56,163 bases of DNA from Gammaproteobacteria bacterium. Its GTDB lineage: Bacteria; Pseudomonadota; Gammaproteobacteria; SZUA-229. The notes under the pieces are model-generated. The model was not told the origin of the DNA and made no database searches. It saw only the letters and a list, made by a program, of their open reading frames with translations. The position numbers were made by a program, and so were the translations under genes. The stretch covers positions 1-56,163 of the forward strand of contig JAOULC010000022.1 in the NCBI GenBank assembly GCA_029882215.1, given 5' to 3'. Below are positions 1 to 9,062 of this stretch, piece after piece; positions within the stretch are counted from its first letter, which is position 1, and each line of letters starts with the position of its first letter.

Positions 1-889
1 ATATCGCCCTGTTATACGCATATTTAGCCGCCTTATGCGGAATCATTGCATCTGCTACCAGAGGCCCCAGATCTGCCCTGGGACGCAGTAACATAATGCG
101 CAGTTTCTTGTCCTTTAGGTACTGCTCTGCGGTGGAAACGACTACACCCTGTTCAATATGTGCTTCGATGATATAAGGCGTTTGTGTGTCAGACTCTATA
201 TAGACAAGGGCAATATGTGAAAAATTACCCGGGTAGTTATTACCGCGCGCGATCAGTGCCGATGTCGCGGCACCACCGCGTGAAACCAGAATATCACCAC
301 TGCGAAGCCTGACATCATGCAGATCCGCATAAGGCGCCTTTGATGGCTCATCCGTACCGTGTACCAGCGATAGTACTAAGTCTGATCGTGACTGCAGAAT
401 AGTTTCCTCAGCAGCAGCACGTGAGCCATAAAGCAGTCGGTAAAGCGTGGTCCGGGTTGCATGTGACCGGATATTCCAGTTAATGGACTGCTGCTTAATC
501 ACAGCTCGCATATCTGCAATCAGCTTAATGTATTCCATAACCGATGTCTCACAGACACTAACCACAGGTCCTGTCTCGAACACCAGTGTTTCGAGTTGCT
601 TAAAAATAGGATGACCGGGTGCTAACGATTCCACACTGGCACGCTTTATTAATTTTTTTAGCTTCTCAAAATTTGACGTTAAAGCCACTTCGGCCTTATT
701 ACAGCCTTGTTGCTTGAGCTCCACATATTGTGCCTCCAGTGTCTGCCAGTAAGCATTCTGACCCCATGAAAAAACCGGCCTTTGCGGTTGTTCAATATCA
801 AAATTAACATGCTTTCTGTCATCAAATGGAATAAGCAGTATGATGTATAACATGACAGAAAATAACAAAAACCATTTAACACGCTTCAT
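1..889 (-). CDS. Membrane-anchored YiiX/YebB-type (C92) permuted papain-like peptidase, 3' end cut by window
   Basis: The frame is open from an ATG at 889 to the window edge, giving 296 codons without a stop; the C-terminus lies outside. Residues 6-22 are a hydrophobic segment, probably a single membrane anchor or uncleaved signal. Residues 25-190 are a helical region I do not recognise. From about 195 the protein reads like the YiiX/C92 branch of the NlpC/P60 superfamily: LRSGDILVSRGG, then NFSHIALVY with the likely catalytic His225, then YIIEAHIEQGV. In this circularly permuted fold the catalytic Cys follows the His, so it should lie just beyond base 1. Family members are thought to cleave amide or ester bonds in lipids or peptidoglycan; the substrate here is unknown. 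It is divergent from the transporter at 1272. The family call is good, the function open. Confidence 0.72.
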   Translation of the reverse strand, partial: MKRVKWFLLFSVMLYIILLIPFDDRKHVNFDIEQPQRPVFSWGQNAYWQTLEAQYVELKQQGCNKAEVALTSNFEKLKKLIKRASVESLAPGHPIFKQLETLVFETGPVVSVCETSVMEYIKLIADMRAVIKQQSINWNIRSHATRTTLYRLLYGSRAAAEETILQSRSDLVLSLVHGTDEPSKAPYADLHDVRLRSGDILVSRGGAATSALIARGNNYPGNFSHIALVYIESDTQTPYIIEAHIEQGVVVSTAEQYLKDKKLRIMLLRPRADLGPLVADAMIPHKAAKYAYNRAI

Positions 890-1271
890 AATTTTAGCCG
901 GCCAGTACCGTATTCGTTAGCAGAGTATTCATCAGGCTGACCACACACTATCGTTTAGTGATGATCGGAATTGCATCAGCTATCTAGTGTATCACTGACT
1001 ACTGGGGATTATTTGGACTATTTACTGATAATATTTTTAACTATCTACATATTGTCAGGCATCCGTTGAGAAAAATCACTGCAAACGATATTAATATATA
1101 ACGACACCGTTTTATGTATTCAAATCCATCATAAGAACCGTCTTTAGTGTCAGGAGCAGCTGATAAATGTCATAGTGGGTGTCTGACTGATAGTCACTTA
1201 TAAATAGTTAAAAGTATTACAATGAGCATATTAAGATTGATTTTATTTGGCTTATACGAGAAAGTGCTGTT
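890..1271. other. Divergent intergenic region without a recognisable gene
   Basis: This AT-rich stretch of 382 bases separates the leftward peptidase gene from the rightward UMF1 transporter and must hold both promoters. Reading frames on both strands are short and none has a convincing ribosome binding site. I saw no strong inverted repeat, no tRNA-like fold and no clear operator. Confidence 0.5.
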
Positions 1272-2561
1272 ATGAATATACACTCAGCACAATTACGTGA
1301 AAAAGTTGCATGGGCGATGTATGACTTTGCTAATTCCGGCTATGCAACCGTTGTCCTGACGACGATATATAATGCCTGGTTTGTATCCGCTATCGTTCTG
1401 ACTGATGGCACTGATACCGGCACCGCAACATTACTCTGGACGCTGGCTATTGCCATCGGTAACTTTCTTATTCTCTTCAGTGCACCGGTGCTGGGTGCCT
1501 TAGCGGATATATATGCTATCCGCAAACGCCTGTTACTGGCCAGCTCGCTCGGTTGTATCTTTTTCACCGCTTTATTGTCTGTACCTGAAGCCGGAGATAC
1601 CTGGCTGGCAATGGGTTTACTGATAGTTTCGTATTATATGTTTGCCTGTGGTGAGAATCTTATTGCCGCCTTTCTTCCTGAATTAACCACCGCAGATAAC
1701 ATCGGACGGCTATCAGGGTATGGCTGGGCTTTAGGTTTTATGGGTGGCCTGCTAACACTGGCCTTATGTTTGTATTACATCAGTTCGGCCGAAGCTGCCG
1801 GACAAACAGCGGCAGAGTTTATTCCTGTCACCATGTTAATTGTATCGGCTTGTTTTCTGGTTTCTGCAATCCCGGCTTTTATCTGGTTAAAAGAACGCGG
1901 CAAACCCTCTCAGACATCATCACAGCGAATCATTCGCAATACCTTTGGCGAACTTAAAACAACCTTAAACAATCTCAGACATTTTCCTGACCTGAAACGT
2001 TTTATGTATGCACTCACCTGCTTCCACGGTGGTATTTATATTGTTATTGTACTGGCTGCTGTTTATGCAGAACAAGTAATGGGGTTTGATACCAAACAAA
2101 ATATTATTCTAATCGGGGTTGTCAATATAACAGCGGCCGCCGGTGCATTTGCATTTGGCCATATACAGGACAAAATAGGATCGGTTCGTACACTCATACT
2201 GACTTTACTTATCTGGTGCCTGGCCATCGTGATTGCCTGGTCAAGTAAAGAGCTGGTCAGTTTCTGGATAGCAGCCAACCTCATTGGGATTGCACTCGGC
2301 GCATCACAATCGGGCAGCCGTGCCTTAATGGGTCTGTTCAGTCCGCCAGGGCATTATGCAGAGTACTTTGGCTTATGGGGATTGTGCGTAAAACTGGCCG
2401 CCATCATCGGTCCCATTAGCTATGGCCTGCTGAATAAATTTTTTGCCGGTGATCACCGCAGCAGTTTATTAGTTACCTTAGTATTTTTTATATCAGGTCT
2501 GATATTACTGCTCGGTGTGAATGAGCGACGCGGTATCAAAACGGCAAATAAAATTCATTAA
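1272..2561 (+). CDS. MFS transporter, UMF1 (Atg22-like) family
   Basis: This 429-residue integral membrane protein has about 11-12 hydrophobic segments. It opens with AWAMYDFANSGYATVV at residues 14-29, the signature of the UMF1 / vacuole-effluxer (Atg22-like) branch of the major facilitator superfamily. The usual MFS basic loop (ADIYAIRKR) follows the second hydrophobic segment. Yeast Atg22 exports amino acids from the vacuole; bacterial members are mostly uncharacterised, so the substrate is unknown. Length is normal for the family. It stands alone, convergent with the mutarotase gene on its right. The ATG follows GAGAAAG, a modest ribosome binding site. Confidence 0.85.
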   Translation: MNIHSAQLREKVAWAMYDFANSGYATVVLTTIYNAWFVSAIVLTDGTDTGTATLLWTLAIAIGNFLILFSAPVLGALADIYAIRKRLLLASSLGCIFFTALLSVPEAGDTWLAMGLLIVSYYMFACGENLIAAFLPELTTADNIGRLSGYGWALGFMGGLLTLALCLYYISSAEAAGQTAAEFIPVTMLIVSACFLVSAIPAFIWLKERGKPSQTSSQRIIRNTFGELKTTLNNLRHFPDLKRFMYALTCFHGGIYIVIVLAAVYAEQVMGFDTKQNIILIGVVNITAAAGAFAFGHIQDKIGSVRTLILTLLIWCLAIVIAWSSKELVSFWIAANLIGIALGASQSGSRALMGLFSPPGHYAEYFGLWGLCVKLAAIIGPISYGLLNKFFAGDHRSSLLVTLVFFISGLILLLGVNERRGIKTANKIH

Positions 2562-2696
2562 TACCTGTGCCTGTATCCGCAAACAAAAAAACAACGCCAT
2601 TACAGATAAACCTTAATAAAAAACTTAAAAAGAAAACAGCTTATTGCTAAACATGCATATCAGTATAAATGCAGTATTTTTTAGCTACGTTAGTTC

Positions 2697-3614
2697 TCAG
2701 CACTGATAAATGACCAGTAATTTATGCGACTGACCCGAATTTATAAGCCTCACATCATCGGCGGCATTTGCAGATTCAACACAGAGCATATTCATATAAC
2801 CATCCGGCCCTAAGTCAGCCATTTTGTCTGCCGTTTCTTTCCAGGGGTTCCAGACGACAGTTGATTCACTGCCCTGTTTTTTGATAGTGATTTCTCGTTG
2901 TTTATTTTTTATCGTGACATCATCTGCTGTTTCAAGATACACACGATCAACTTCCTGATCAATAATCACTGAACGGCTTTGTGTTTTACGCTTGAAACCA
3001 TCTGTCTTGTCCAGATAGGGTTTGCCCTCCAGTCCTTGTACTGTTGTTGTAGAAATATCCTGTACATTAAAGTAGGTATGTAGCGCCTGTCCTATGGTAA
3101 TAGCCTGATCGCTATTGTTATGTGTGATTAGTTCAAGCTTCAGCGTTTTTCCAAGCGTAACAATGTACTCTGCCGTGGTGGGCTGTGGCCACATTTGCTG
3201 ATACTTTTCAGCAAGCTGATTAGATTCTAATTTAAAACAAATCTGTGTCTGACCATTGTCTATCTCAGTCGTCTCTGTTACCTGCCACATCACAGTGCGT
3301 GCATAACCGTGCGCGGGATATGCCGGGTTATTTTCATGCGCACCGAACCAGGGCCAGCAAATCGGTATACCACCACGCACTGATTTCCCTGCAGAAAAAG
3401 TCGCATCTTCTGACAGCCAGATAACATCTTCCTGACCAGCCGGTACCCAGCTCAGCAAATGCGCACCCTGCAGACTAATACGGCCACTGGCCTGACTGTT
3501 TTTAATCTCGACAACCGGTATATCGCCTTCACCGGTGATAAATTCAAGACGTGTGAATTCACTGTGGATTGAAAAATCATTATTTAGCTTCGCGATATCA
3601 TATTTTATTGTCAT
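2697..3614 (-). CDS. D-hexose-6-phosphate mutarotase (aldose 1-epimerase family, YeaD-like)
   Basis: The product of 305 residues matches the YeaD class of galactose-mutarotase folds, which interconvert alpha and beta anomers of glucose-6-phosphate and related sugars in the cytoplasm. Conserved pieces are LQGAHLLSWVPAG near 50-62, IWLSEDATF, VRGGIPICWPWFG, PAHGYART with a catalytic-type His, and ALHTYFNV. Near the C-terminus CVESANA carries the likely catalytic Glu. I chose the ATG at 3614 because a longer reading (from 3686) would overlap the upstream gene by about 70 bases, while 3614 lies four bases after that gene's stop, preceded by GAGTAAGG. Translational coupling to the 144-residue gene upstream is likely. 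Confidence 0.86.
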   Translation of the reverse strand: MTIKYDIAKLNNDFSIHSEFTRLEFITGEGDIPVVEIKNSQASGRISLQGAHLLSWVPAGQEDVIWLSEDATFSAGKSVRGGIPICWPWFGAHENNPAYPAHGYARTVMWQVTETTEIDNGQTQICFKLESNQLAEKYQQMWPQPTTAEYIVTLGKTLKLELITHNNSDQAITIGQALHTYFNVQDISTTTVQGLEGKPYLDKTDGFKRKTQSRSVIIDQEVDRVYLETADDVTIKNKQREITIKKQGSESTVVWNPWKETADKMADLGPDGYMNMLCVESANAADDVRLINSGQSHKLLVIYQC

Positions 3615-3618
3615 AGCC

Positions 3619-4053
3619 TTACTCACTGAGTCCATTATTTTTTTCTCGCTGGCGCTGACAGTATGTCTGCTCTTGCGGATTTTCAACTGCCGTTACGATT
3701 GCATCAACTATCGTTGCAAATTCTTCGGGCGAAATAGCACTGATAACACGGCCCATTAATTTCGGATCAATATCTGCATAAGAAACCTGACCAGTACGTA
3801 AATGGACGGCAATACCAGCCATATGATAGCCATCCTGACCGGCATTTTCCTGGTTCAGGATGGCTTCATTCATTTCCAGTAATTCATCGTACTTTTCTTC
3901 AATTAGACGGTACAGATCATCCGCTATATTTTCATCAAGAAAAACAATATGACTTTCTTCATCCTGAACAACTTCCACTTCAATCCCTTGTGACTTGAGC
4001 CAGTCAGAAAACAGCTGTGTTGGCGTCTCGTGAAAAAATATATATTCAAGCAT
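3619..4053 (-). CDS. Conserved hypothetical protein, 144 aa, acidic
   Basis: This is a soluble acidic protein with no signal peptide or membrane segment. It begins MLEYIFFHETPTQLFSDWL, has an acidic middle rich in Glu and Leu (RLIEEKYDELLEMNEAIL, probably helical), and ends in a polar tail. It resembles a short gammaproteobacterial family of unknown function that I recall from pseudomonads. The middle contains HMAGIAVHLRTGQVSYADI, which reads like beta strands with the conserved AGI-V-L pattern. Its stop codon is four bases upstream of the mutarotase start, so the two genes are an operon, but that does not define a role. No function is assigned. Confidence 0.75.
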   Translation of the reverse strand: MLEYIFFHETPTQLFSDWLKSQGIEVEVVQDEESHIVFLDENIADDLYRLIEEKYDELLEMNEAILNQENAGQDGYHMAGIAVHLRTGQVSYADIDPKLMGRVISAISPEEFATIVDAIVTAVENPQEQTYCQRQREKNNGLSE

Positions 4054-4155
4054 AGGAATTCTTCACTAATAAATAATAAGCATATAATATCAGTAAGATA
4101 ATAACCTGTTTTAGAGCATGTCGTTATATTTATTAACTCAGGATATGATTGCAAA

Positions 4156-4176
4156 GCAGGGATAGAGTTACCCTGC
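4156..4176 (-). terminator. Possible terminator hairpin downstream of the HPF-CSD gene
   Basis: GCAGGG and CCCTGC form a six-pair GC-rich stem with a nine-base loop, 35 bases past the stop of the ribosome hibernation gene. On the minus strand the stem is followed by only a short TTTG, so it is a weak candidate for an intrinsic terminator. Confidence 0.35.
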
Positions 4177-4210
4177 TCTGCCGAGCCTGTAATAGATTTA
4201 CTGGGCAATA

Positions 4211-4786
4211 CTAGTGGATTCTATCAACGATATGATGCTTACCAATCATATGAACACTCGAGGCCTGCGGACCATCATTACCCGCTTCTTCTGCAAACCT
4301 GACCTCATCACCTATTTCAAGTGAATCGTAATTTTCATCCAGCATACTGTTTCTATGGAAATACACTTCCCGACCATCCGGCGTGGCTATTCGTCCATAG
4401 TCTTCTCCAGAAATAATTTCCGAGATCATGCCATGCGCAGGTGGCCGATGTGTTTTTACCTGCCCGCGGCGCTTTCTGGCATATTCAGTTAACTGACGTT
4501 TTGCTGCTTCAAACGCATCTCGTAAAGCAACGTACACATCTTCATGCGCATGGTGATCTTTTGGCGAACGGTTAACAACCAGCTCGCCATCCGGCACCGT
4601 CATGTCGATACAGATATGGTACAGGTTACCTTTGTTATGATGACTATGAGGTGCTTCTACAACCACTTTAAGGGAGATAATCTGATCATAAAAATGATCC
4701 AGTTTATTGGCTTTTTCAAGGATTCTAGCTTCTACAAAATCTGAATGAGGAATATCACGAAAGGTAATCTGAACAGGTTGCTTCAT
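4211..4786 (-). CDS. Ribosome hibernation factor (HPF/RaiA domain) fused to a cold-shock-like domain
   Basis: This 191-residue protein has two parts. Residues 1-105 are an S30AE / HPF-RaiA domain (MKQPVQITFRDIPHSDFVE at the start, then a basic helix DAFEAAKRQLTEYARKRRG). Residues 118-187 form a small OB-fold resembling cold-shock domains: HGMISEIISGEDYGRIATP, then VYFHRNSMLDENYDSLEIGDEVRF, where YGRI and YFHRNS stand for the RNP1/RNP2 regions. HPF-type domains bind the 30S decoding site in stationary phase; the OB part would add single-strand RNA binding. This replaces the ribosome-dimerising C-terminus of long HPFs. AAAGGAG sits eight bases before the ATG, predicting efficient translation. 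It appears monocistronic. Domain fusions of this kind are known in proteobacteria. Confidence 0.88.
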   Translation of the reverse strand: MKQPVQITFRDIPHSDFVEARILEKANKLDHFYDQIISLKVVVEAPHSHHNKGNLYHICIDMTVPDGELVVNRSPKDHHAHEDVYVALRDAFEAAKRQLTEYARKRRGQVKTHRPPAHGMISEIISGEDYGRIATPDGREVYFHRNSMLDENYDSLEIGDEVRFAEEAGNDGPQASSVHMIGKHHIVDRIH

Positions 4787-5371
4787 ACTATCACTCCTTT
4801 AGTCCGGGCTCATTACATAGCCTGACTAATTGTTTATGACTGGTTTTATTTACACATAAATACCACATGCGAGTATTGATACAAATCAGCTATTTGGGAG
4901 ATTAAAGAGCCGACCAATTAACTATAGTCGCTGGTAAAGTTTGCTGTATGTCATTCATCGTTTTTTATGGACATCAGAGAAGGCTTTAATAAAAATATTT
5001 TTTAGTTATTGTTTTTTATAGGAATAATAATGCCATCACTGAGGATGATTATCCTGTTATGAGACCCAAAGTTTGCTACGGAACACACAACAGGAGATTA
5101 TTAAAATGCTGTAACAGATGCATAGCGCCTAAGAAAAGCTGTAAATCGCTAATTTGATCAGCCAAGTACTTTGTCTTTATCCCGCTGCAATAGCGCATAA
5201 GCCTACTAAATAACAATCATTTTTGTTTATAAAATATTGCTGTCGCTATATTTAGAAACACAGACCATGAAGATGATCAGCACTTAAGACATTATTTAAT
5301 CTAACTAAGATGTTTTCAGGAACCCTGATTTTTCTGATAGATCTTATTTATTATCAGCTAACCACTCCCGC
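4787..5371. other. Long intergenic region, no gene seen
   Basis: These 585 AT-rich bases lie between two minus-strand genes. I read both strands for short frames and found only runs of about ten codons. An example is the ATG at 5031, preceded by GGAATAATA but stopping after ten codons. A small AGGAT/ATCCT hairpin occurs near 5042-5055. The part next to 4786 should carry the hibernation factor promoter, but no good -35/-10 pair is visible. A small RNA cannot be excluded. Confidence 0.4.
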
Positions 5372-7582
5372 TTAATTGCCTTTCTGGCCACTCCGGCTGA
5401 CTTCTATTTCCTCTTCTGCCGCTTTTATCAAACCCGCCATTTTAGATATTAAATTTTCACACTGATAAGTATCATTTCTCGCCAGTGACTGTTCTATCAG
5501 CAAACAAACATTTGTGATTTCAGGATAACCAAATGATCCTGCCAGTCCTTTTAATTTATGCAGTGCTGCTTTAAGCTGGTCGCGGTCTTTGTTTTCATGA
5601 GCATGTTTTATCGTATTGTATACAGATGGTAGCTTTGAAATAAAGCGTATTTTAAGATCAAACACATCAGGATCCTGGTAATAGTGCTTGCTGTCATTTT
5701 TGACTGTTTCATGATCAGACTCTGTGACTTCCAGATACTGGTAAACAGTTTCGTACAAGACCTCTTTACTGACAGGTTTGGTAATATAATCATTGCAACC
5801 GGCTGCAAAACAGGCTTCTTTATCCTGCTTCATACTGTTTGCTGTTAATGAGATTATCACGCCCTTATACCCTGACTGACGAAGTACTCTGATAGCCTCC
5901 ACCCCATCCATAACTGGCATTTGCATATCCATGAAAATGATATCAAATGACTCGTTTCTGGCTGCTTCAACCGCCTCCTTACCATTAGCGGCGATTTTAA
6001 TTTCTGCGCCAATATTCTCAAGCAACAAACAATACAATTGCTGATTATCAAGATTATCTTCTGCTAGCAAAATTTTGCCTGAGACTCGCTTATTAGCATC
6101 ACCAACCGGCAATAGATGTAAATACGCCGCTGATTTTAATTTTTTCTGAACTGTTTTGACAGTTGAAATATCTCCGGTACTAACACTGACTATAAACCTG
6201 CTGCCAATTCCCGGCAGACTATGTGCACTTATCTCACCACCCATGCGCTCTGCAAACTGTTTAGACAACGTCAGACCCAGACCTGTTCCGCCATATTTAC
6301 GTGTAACCGTTGAGTCAGCCTGTGTAAAGACATCAAATACTTTATTGATTTGCTCCTCAGACATCCCTATTCCGGTATCAATCACCTCTATAAATATTTT
6401 TTGTGTAATAAAATCACAACTTGTTTTTACATTAATTCTGCCTGTCTCGGTAAACTTGACGGCATTACTGCATAAATTAAGTATTATCTGTTTCAGCCTG
6501 AAAGGATCCCCGATAATAGATTCAGGTATCGGGTATTCATATACAAATTCAATAAACAGTCCTTTAGCCTTTACTTGTGGCGCAATTATTTGCTCAACTT
6601 CAGCCAGTAACTGAAACACAGAAAAATTTTCTTTATCAAAATCAATTCTATCTGCTTCAAGTTTTGAAATATCGAGAATATCATTTATCACCTGTAATAG
6701 GTGTTTACCATTCCTGACAATTGAGTGCGAATGCCTGATTCTGTCTTCTTTAGTAATTGAATCATGAAGATTTATTTCAGCAAAACCAATAATCGCTGTT
6801 AAGGGTGTTCTTATTTCGTGACTCATGGTTGCGAGAAATGTTGATTTAGCCCGGGTAGCCTCAAGAGCAAGCTTAGAGACTTCCTCGAGCTCAGAATTCT
6901 TATCAATTAACTCAGCATTCTTTTGTGAAACAAAGTCTGATACGACACGCGTGATAATAAGAGCCAGTATTATTAGAAACAGGACACTGAACACTGACCC
7001 TAGAAAAACTTTCTGATAGGACTGCCTGCCTTCAACAACAAACTGCATTTCATAATATTTTTGCATGCCAATGAGACTTTCCATGACCCTCATTATATCT
7101 GCCTGTGCAGACTGTGCTTTCTGGCTGATAAGGTATGCATTTTCAGTTTCGAACTCTGCCATAATAGAACTGATAGCCGCCTGATTGATCGGCTGCGCTA
7201 TTTTTATTAAACGCACCAGTTCCTTAAGTAACTCTTGTTCCTGTTGATTTCTTGTTAGTAATAACAGCTTCTCTCTGGATCCCCGAAACTCACCTGCCAG
7301 AGAGAAAAACTCGTGGCTTTTTTCCTCACGCAAAAAAGGATCTTTTGATGCCAGCATGCTGCTTAAAATTATCTGTCGTTTTCGAATGACATCCCGCATG
7401 TTATACAAATGCATTATCTTTGCATTTTCAATTTCGACAATTTCAGTCAGTTTATTAGTGCTCTGGCGGATCTGATACAGAGAGGTAACGGCATAAATAA
7501 TCACCAGCGCAATAACTAGCGAAAAGCCTAGCTGGACTACTCGACCGGTTTCATAGCGGGATAATTTTTCCAGAAAAAACAT
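5372..7582 (-). CDS. Hybrid sensor histidine kinase with receiver and HPt domains (BarA/ArcB-like layout)
   Basis: The 736-residue membrane kinase has helix TM1 at 17-36, a periplasmic four-helix-bundle-like sensor at about 37-192 and TM2 at 193-214. A short coiled coil leads to the dimerisation domain with the H-box SHEIRTPL (His255). The ATPase domain shows N-box NLCSNAVKF near 369, DTGIGM near 402 and GGTGLGL near 431. A receiver domain follows at about 502-618, with the phospho-acceptor Asp552 in MDMQMPVMDG and Lys602. The C-terminal HPt domain has His675 in ALHKLKGLAG. All residues for a His-Asp-His relay are present. No HAMP domain or PAS sensor is obvious. No response regulator gene is adjacent, so the output partner is encoded elsewhere. 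Confidence 0.9.
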   Translation of the reverse strand: MFFLEKLSRYETGRVVQLGFSLVIALVIIYAVTSLYQIRQSTNKLTEIVEIENAKIMHLYNMRDVIRKRQIILSSMLASKDPFLREEKSHEFFSLAGEFRGSREKLLLLTRNQQEQELLKELVRLIKIAQPINQAAISSIMAEFETENAYLISQKAQSAQADIMRVMESLIGMQKYYEMQFVVEGRQSYQKVFLGSVFSVLFLIILALIITRVVSDFVSQKNAELIDKNSELEEVSKLALEATRAKSTFLATMSHEIRTPLTAIIGFAEINLHDSITKEDRIRHSHSIVRNGKHLLQVINDILDISKLEADRIDFDKENFSVFQLLAEVEQIIAPQVKAKGLFIEFVYEYPIPESIIGDPFRLKQIILNLCSNAVKFTETGRINVKTSCDFITQKIFIEVIDTGIGMSEEQINKVFDVFTQADSTVTRKYGGTGLGLTLSKQFAERMGGEISAHSLPGIGSRFIVSVSTGDISTVKTVQKKLKSAAYLHLLPVGDANKRVSGKILLAEDNLDNQQLYCLLLENIGAEIKIAANGKEAVEAARNESFDIIFMDMQMPVMDGVEAIRVLRQSGYKGVIISLTANSMKQDKEACFAAGCNDYITKPVSKEVLYETVYQYLEVTESDHETVKNDSKHYYQDPDVFDLKIRFISKLPSVYNTIKHAHENKDRDQLKAALHKLKGLAGSFGYPEITNVCLLIEQSLARNDTYQCENLISKMAGLIKAAEEEIEVSRSGQKGN

Positions 7583-7824
7583 AAATCATCTCAAATTACC
7601 CGCAGCCATAGTCACAACGGGTATATCAACAATCACGCAACAGATCCCTGTTAAAGTGCTAAGGAGCTTAATTAAACATTGCGCTTACATAAGACCAGAG
7701 CACATTAGACTTACTCACTGAAAATTTATGCCTTAATATTCCCGCTCTGACACGCTGCCAGCTATCATGCAAGCCGGTATAAACTGACGAATATTTAAAC
7801 ACAGATAATACTCAGTTAGCTCTC

Positions 7825-9012
7825 TTAAAGTGAACTAAAACCGCGCTGTAAGTCTGCTTTAATATCCTCTAAGTCCTCCAGACCAACCGATAGCCTAATC
7901 AAACCTTGCTTTATTCCGGCCGCCACTTGCAACTCTGGTGTCAGGCGGCCATGGGTTGTTGTCGCAGGATGGGTAATCGTGGTTCTTGTATCTCCCAGAT
8001 TACCGGTAATAGACAGCATTTGAGTTGAGTCTATAACCTTCCAGGCGGTTTCCTGGTCTTTCATTTCAAACGACACAATACCGCCAAAGCCAGACTGTTG
8101 TTTACAGGCCAGCTCATACTGCGGGTGTGTTTCCAGGCCACAATAATATACTTTTACAACACTTGGTTGTAATTCCAGCCATTTTGCTAATTTAAGGGCA
8201 TTAACGGTATGCGCATCCATTCTTAGCTTTAGTGTTTCCAGACTTTTTGAAAACACCCATGCATTAAACGGGCTCATTGAAGGACCGGCTGTTCTTAAAA
8301 ATGAAAACACGTCGGTGCCAACAACAGCTTCAGAACCCAGTACCGCGCCACCCATACAACGCCCCTGGCCATCAATAAACTTGGTCGCTGAATGTACCAC
8401 AATATCTGCACCAAACTTAATGGGCTGCTGCAATGCCGGCGTACACAATGCATTATCGACAACTAACAATGCATTATTTGCATGCGCCAGATCAGCCAGC
8501 GCACGTATATCAGCAATATCACCCAGTGGATTTGATGGGGTTTCTAGGAACAATATTCTGGTATTGCTCTGGATGGCATTTTCCCACGAACGGTTATCGA
8601 CTAAATCAACATAGCTCACTTCTATATCGAATTTCTTTAAAAATTTTTCCATCAGTACATTGGTTACACCAAAAATACTGCTGGATGAAATAATATGATC
8701 ACCGGCTTTCAGAATACCCAAAAAGGTTGCCGTAATCGCTGCCATGCCAGATGATGTCGCCAGACATTTTTCCGCTCCTTCCAGCGCAGCCAGCCTGTTT
8801 TCAAATGTCCTTACCGTGGGATTGGTAAAGCGTGAATATATATTGCCAGACTCCGTGCCTGAGAAGCGGGCAGCAGCTTCCGCCGCCGATTTAAAGACAT
8901 AGCTTGAGGTTGGGAATATAGCCTCTGAATGCTCTCCTTCATTTGTTCTGTCCAGCCCTGCTCTTATTGCCAGCGTTTCAAAACCTGTTTCGTCGTCAAA
9001 TTGATAGCTCAT
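7825..9012 (-). CDS. metZ: O-succinylhomoserine sulfhydrylase
   Basis: This 395-residue enzyme is a PLP-dependent Cys/Met metabolism enzyme. It makes homocysteine from O-succinylhomoserine and sulfide in the cytoplasm. Visible motifs are YSRFTNPTVRTFENRLAALE, LATSSGMAAI, FLETPSNP, VVDNALCTP and HSATKFIDGQGR, whose Lys (residue 211) should bind PLP. RLSVGLEDLEDI near the end is standard for the family. The assignment as metZ rather than metB or metC rests on this sequence style and on proximity to purF, as in Pseudomonas. The ATG at 9012 is chosen; a TTG eight codons earlier (9036) could also serve. Confidence 0.87.
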   Translation of the reverse strand: MSYQFDDETGFETLAIRAGLDRTNEGEHSEAIFPTSSYVFKSAAEAAARFSGTESGNIYSRFTNPTVRTFENRLAALEGAEKCLATSSGMAAITATFLGILKAGDHIISSSSIFGVTNVLMEKFLKKFDIEVSYVDLVDNRSWENAIQSNTRILFLETPSNPLGDIADIRALADLAHANNALLVVDNALCTPALQQPIKFGADIVVHSATKFIDGQGRCMGGAVLGSEAVVGTDVFSFLRTAGPSMSPFNAWVFSKSLETLKLRMDAHTVNALKLAKWLELQPSVVKVYYCGLETHPQYELACKQQSGFGGIVSFEMKDQETAWKVIDSTQMLSITGNLGDTRTTITHPATTTHGRLTPELQVAAGIKQGLIRLSVGLEDLEDIKADLQRGFSSL

Positions 9013-9062
9013 GCCTTTACCGTAATTATGTTTCAATATTTTATTATCTTATCACTTATGGA

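Noticed and set aside
679-882. 67-codon frame on the minus strand
   Set aside because: It overlaps the open peptidase frame (1-889) in another phase; the latter has family motifs and runs the entire length.
3615-3686. N-terminal extension of the mutarotase
   Set aside because: It would overlap the upstream gene by about 70 bases and adds residues absent from YeaD-type enzymes.
3924-4208. 94-codon minus-strand frame between the 144-aa gene and the HPF gene
   Set aside because: It overlaps the start of the 144-aa gene in another phase and its product looks random, with no ribosome binding site.
6156-6614. 152-codon plus-strand frame
   Set aside because: It is antisense to the ATPase domain of the histidine kinase and has no motif or ribosome binding site.
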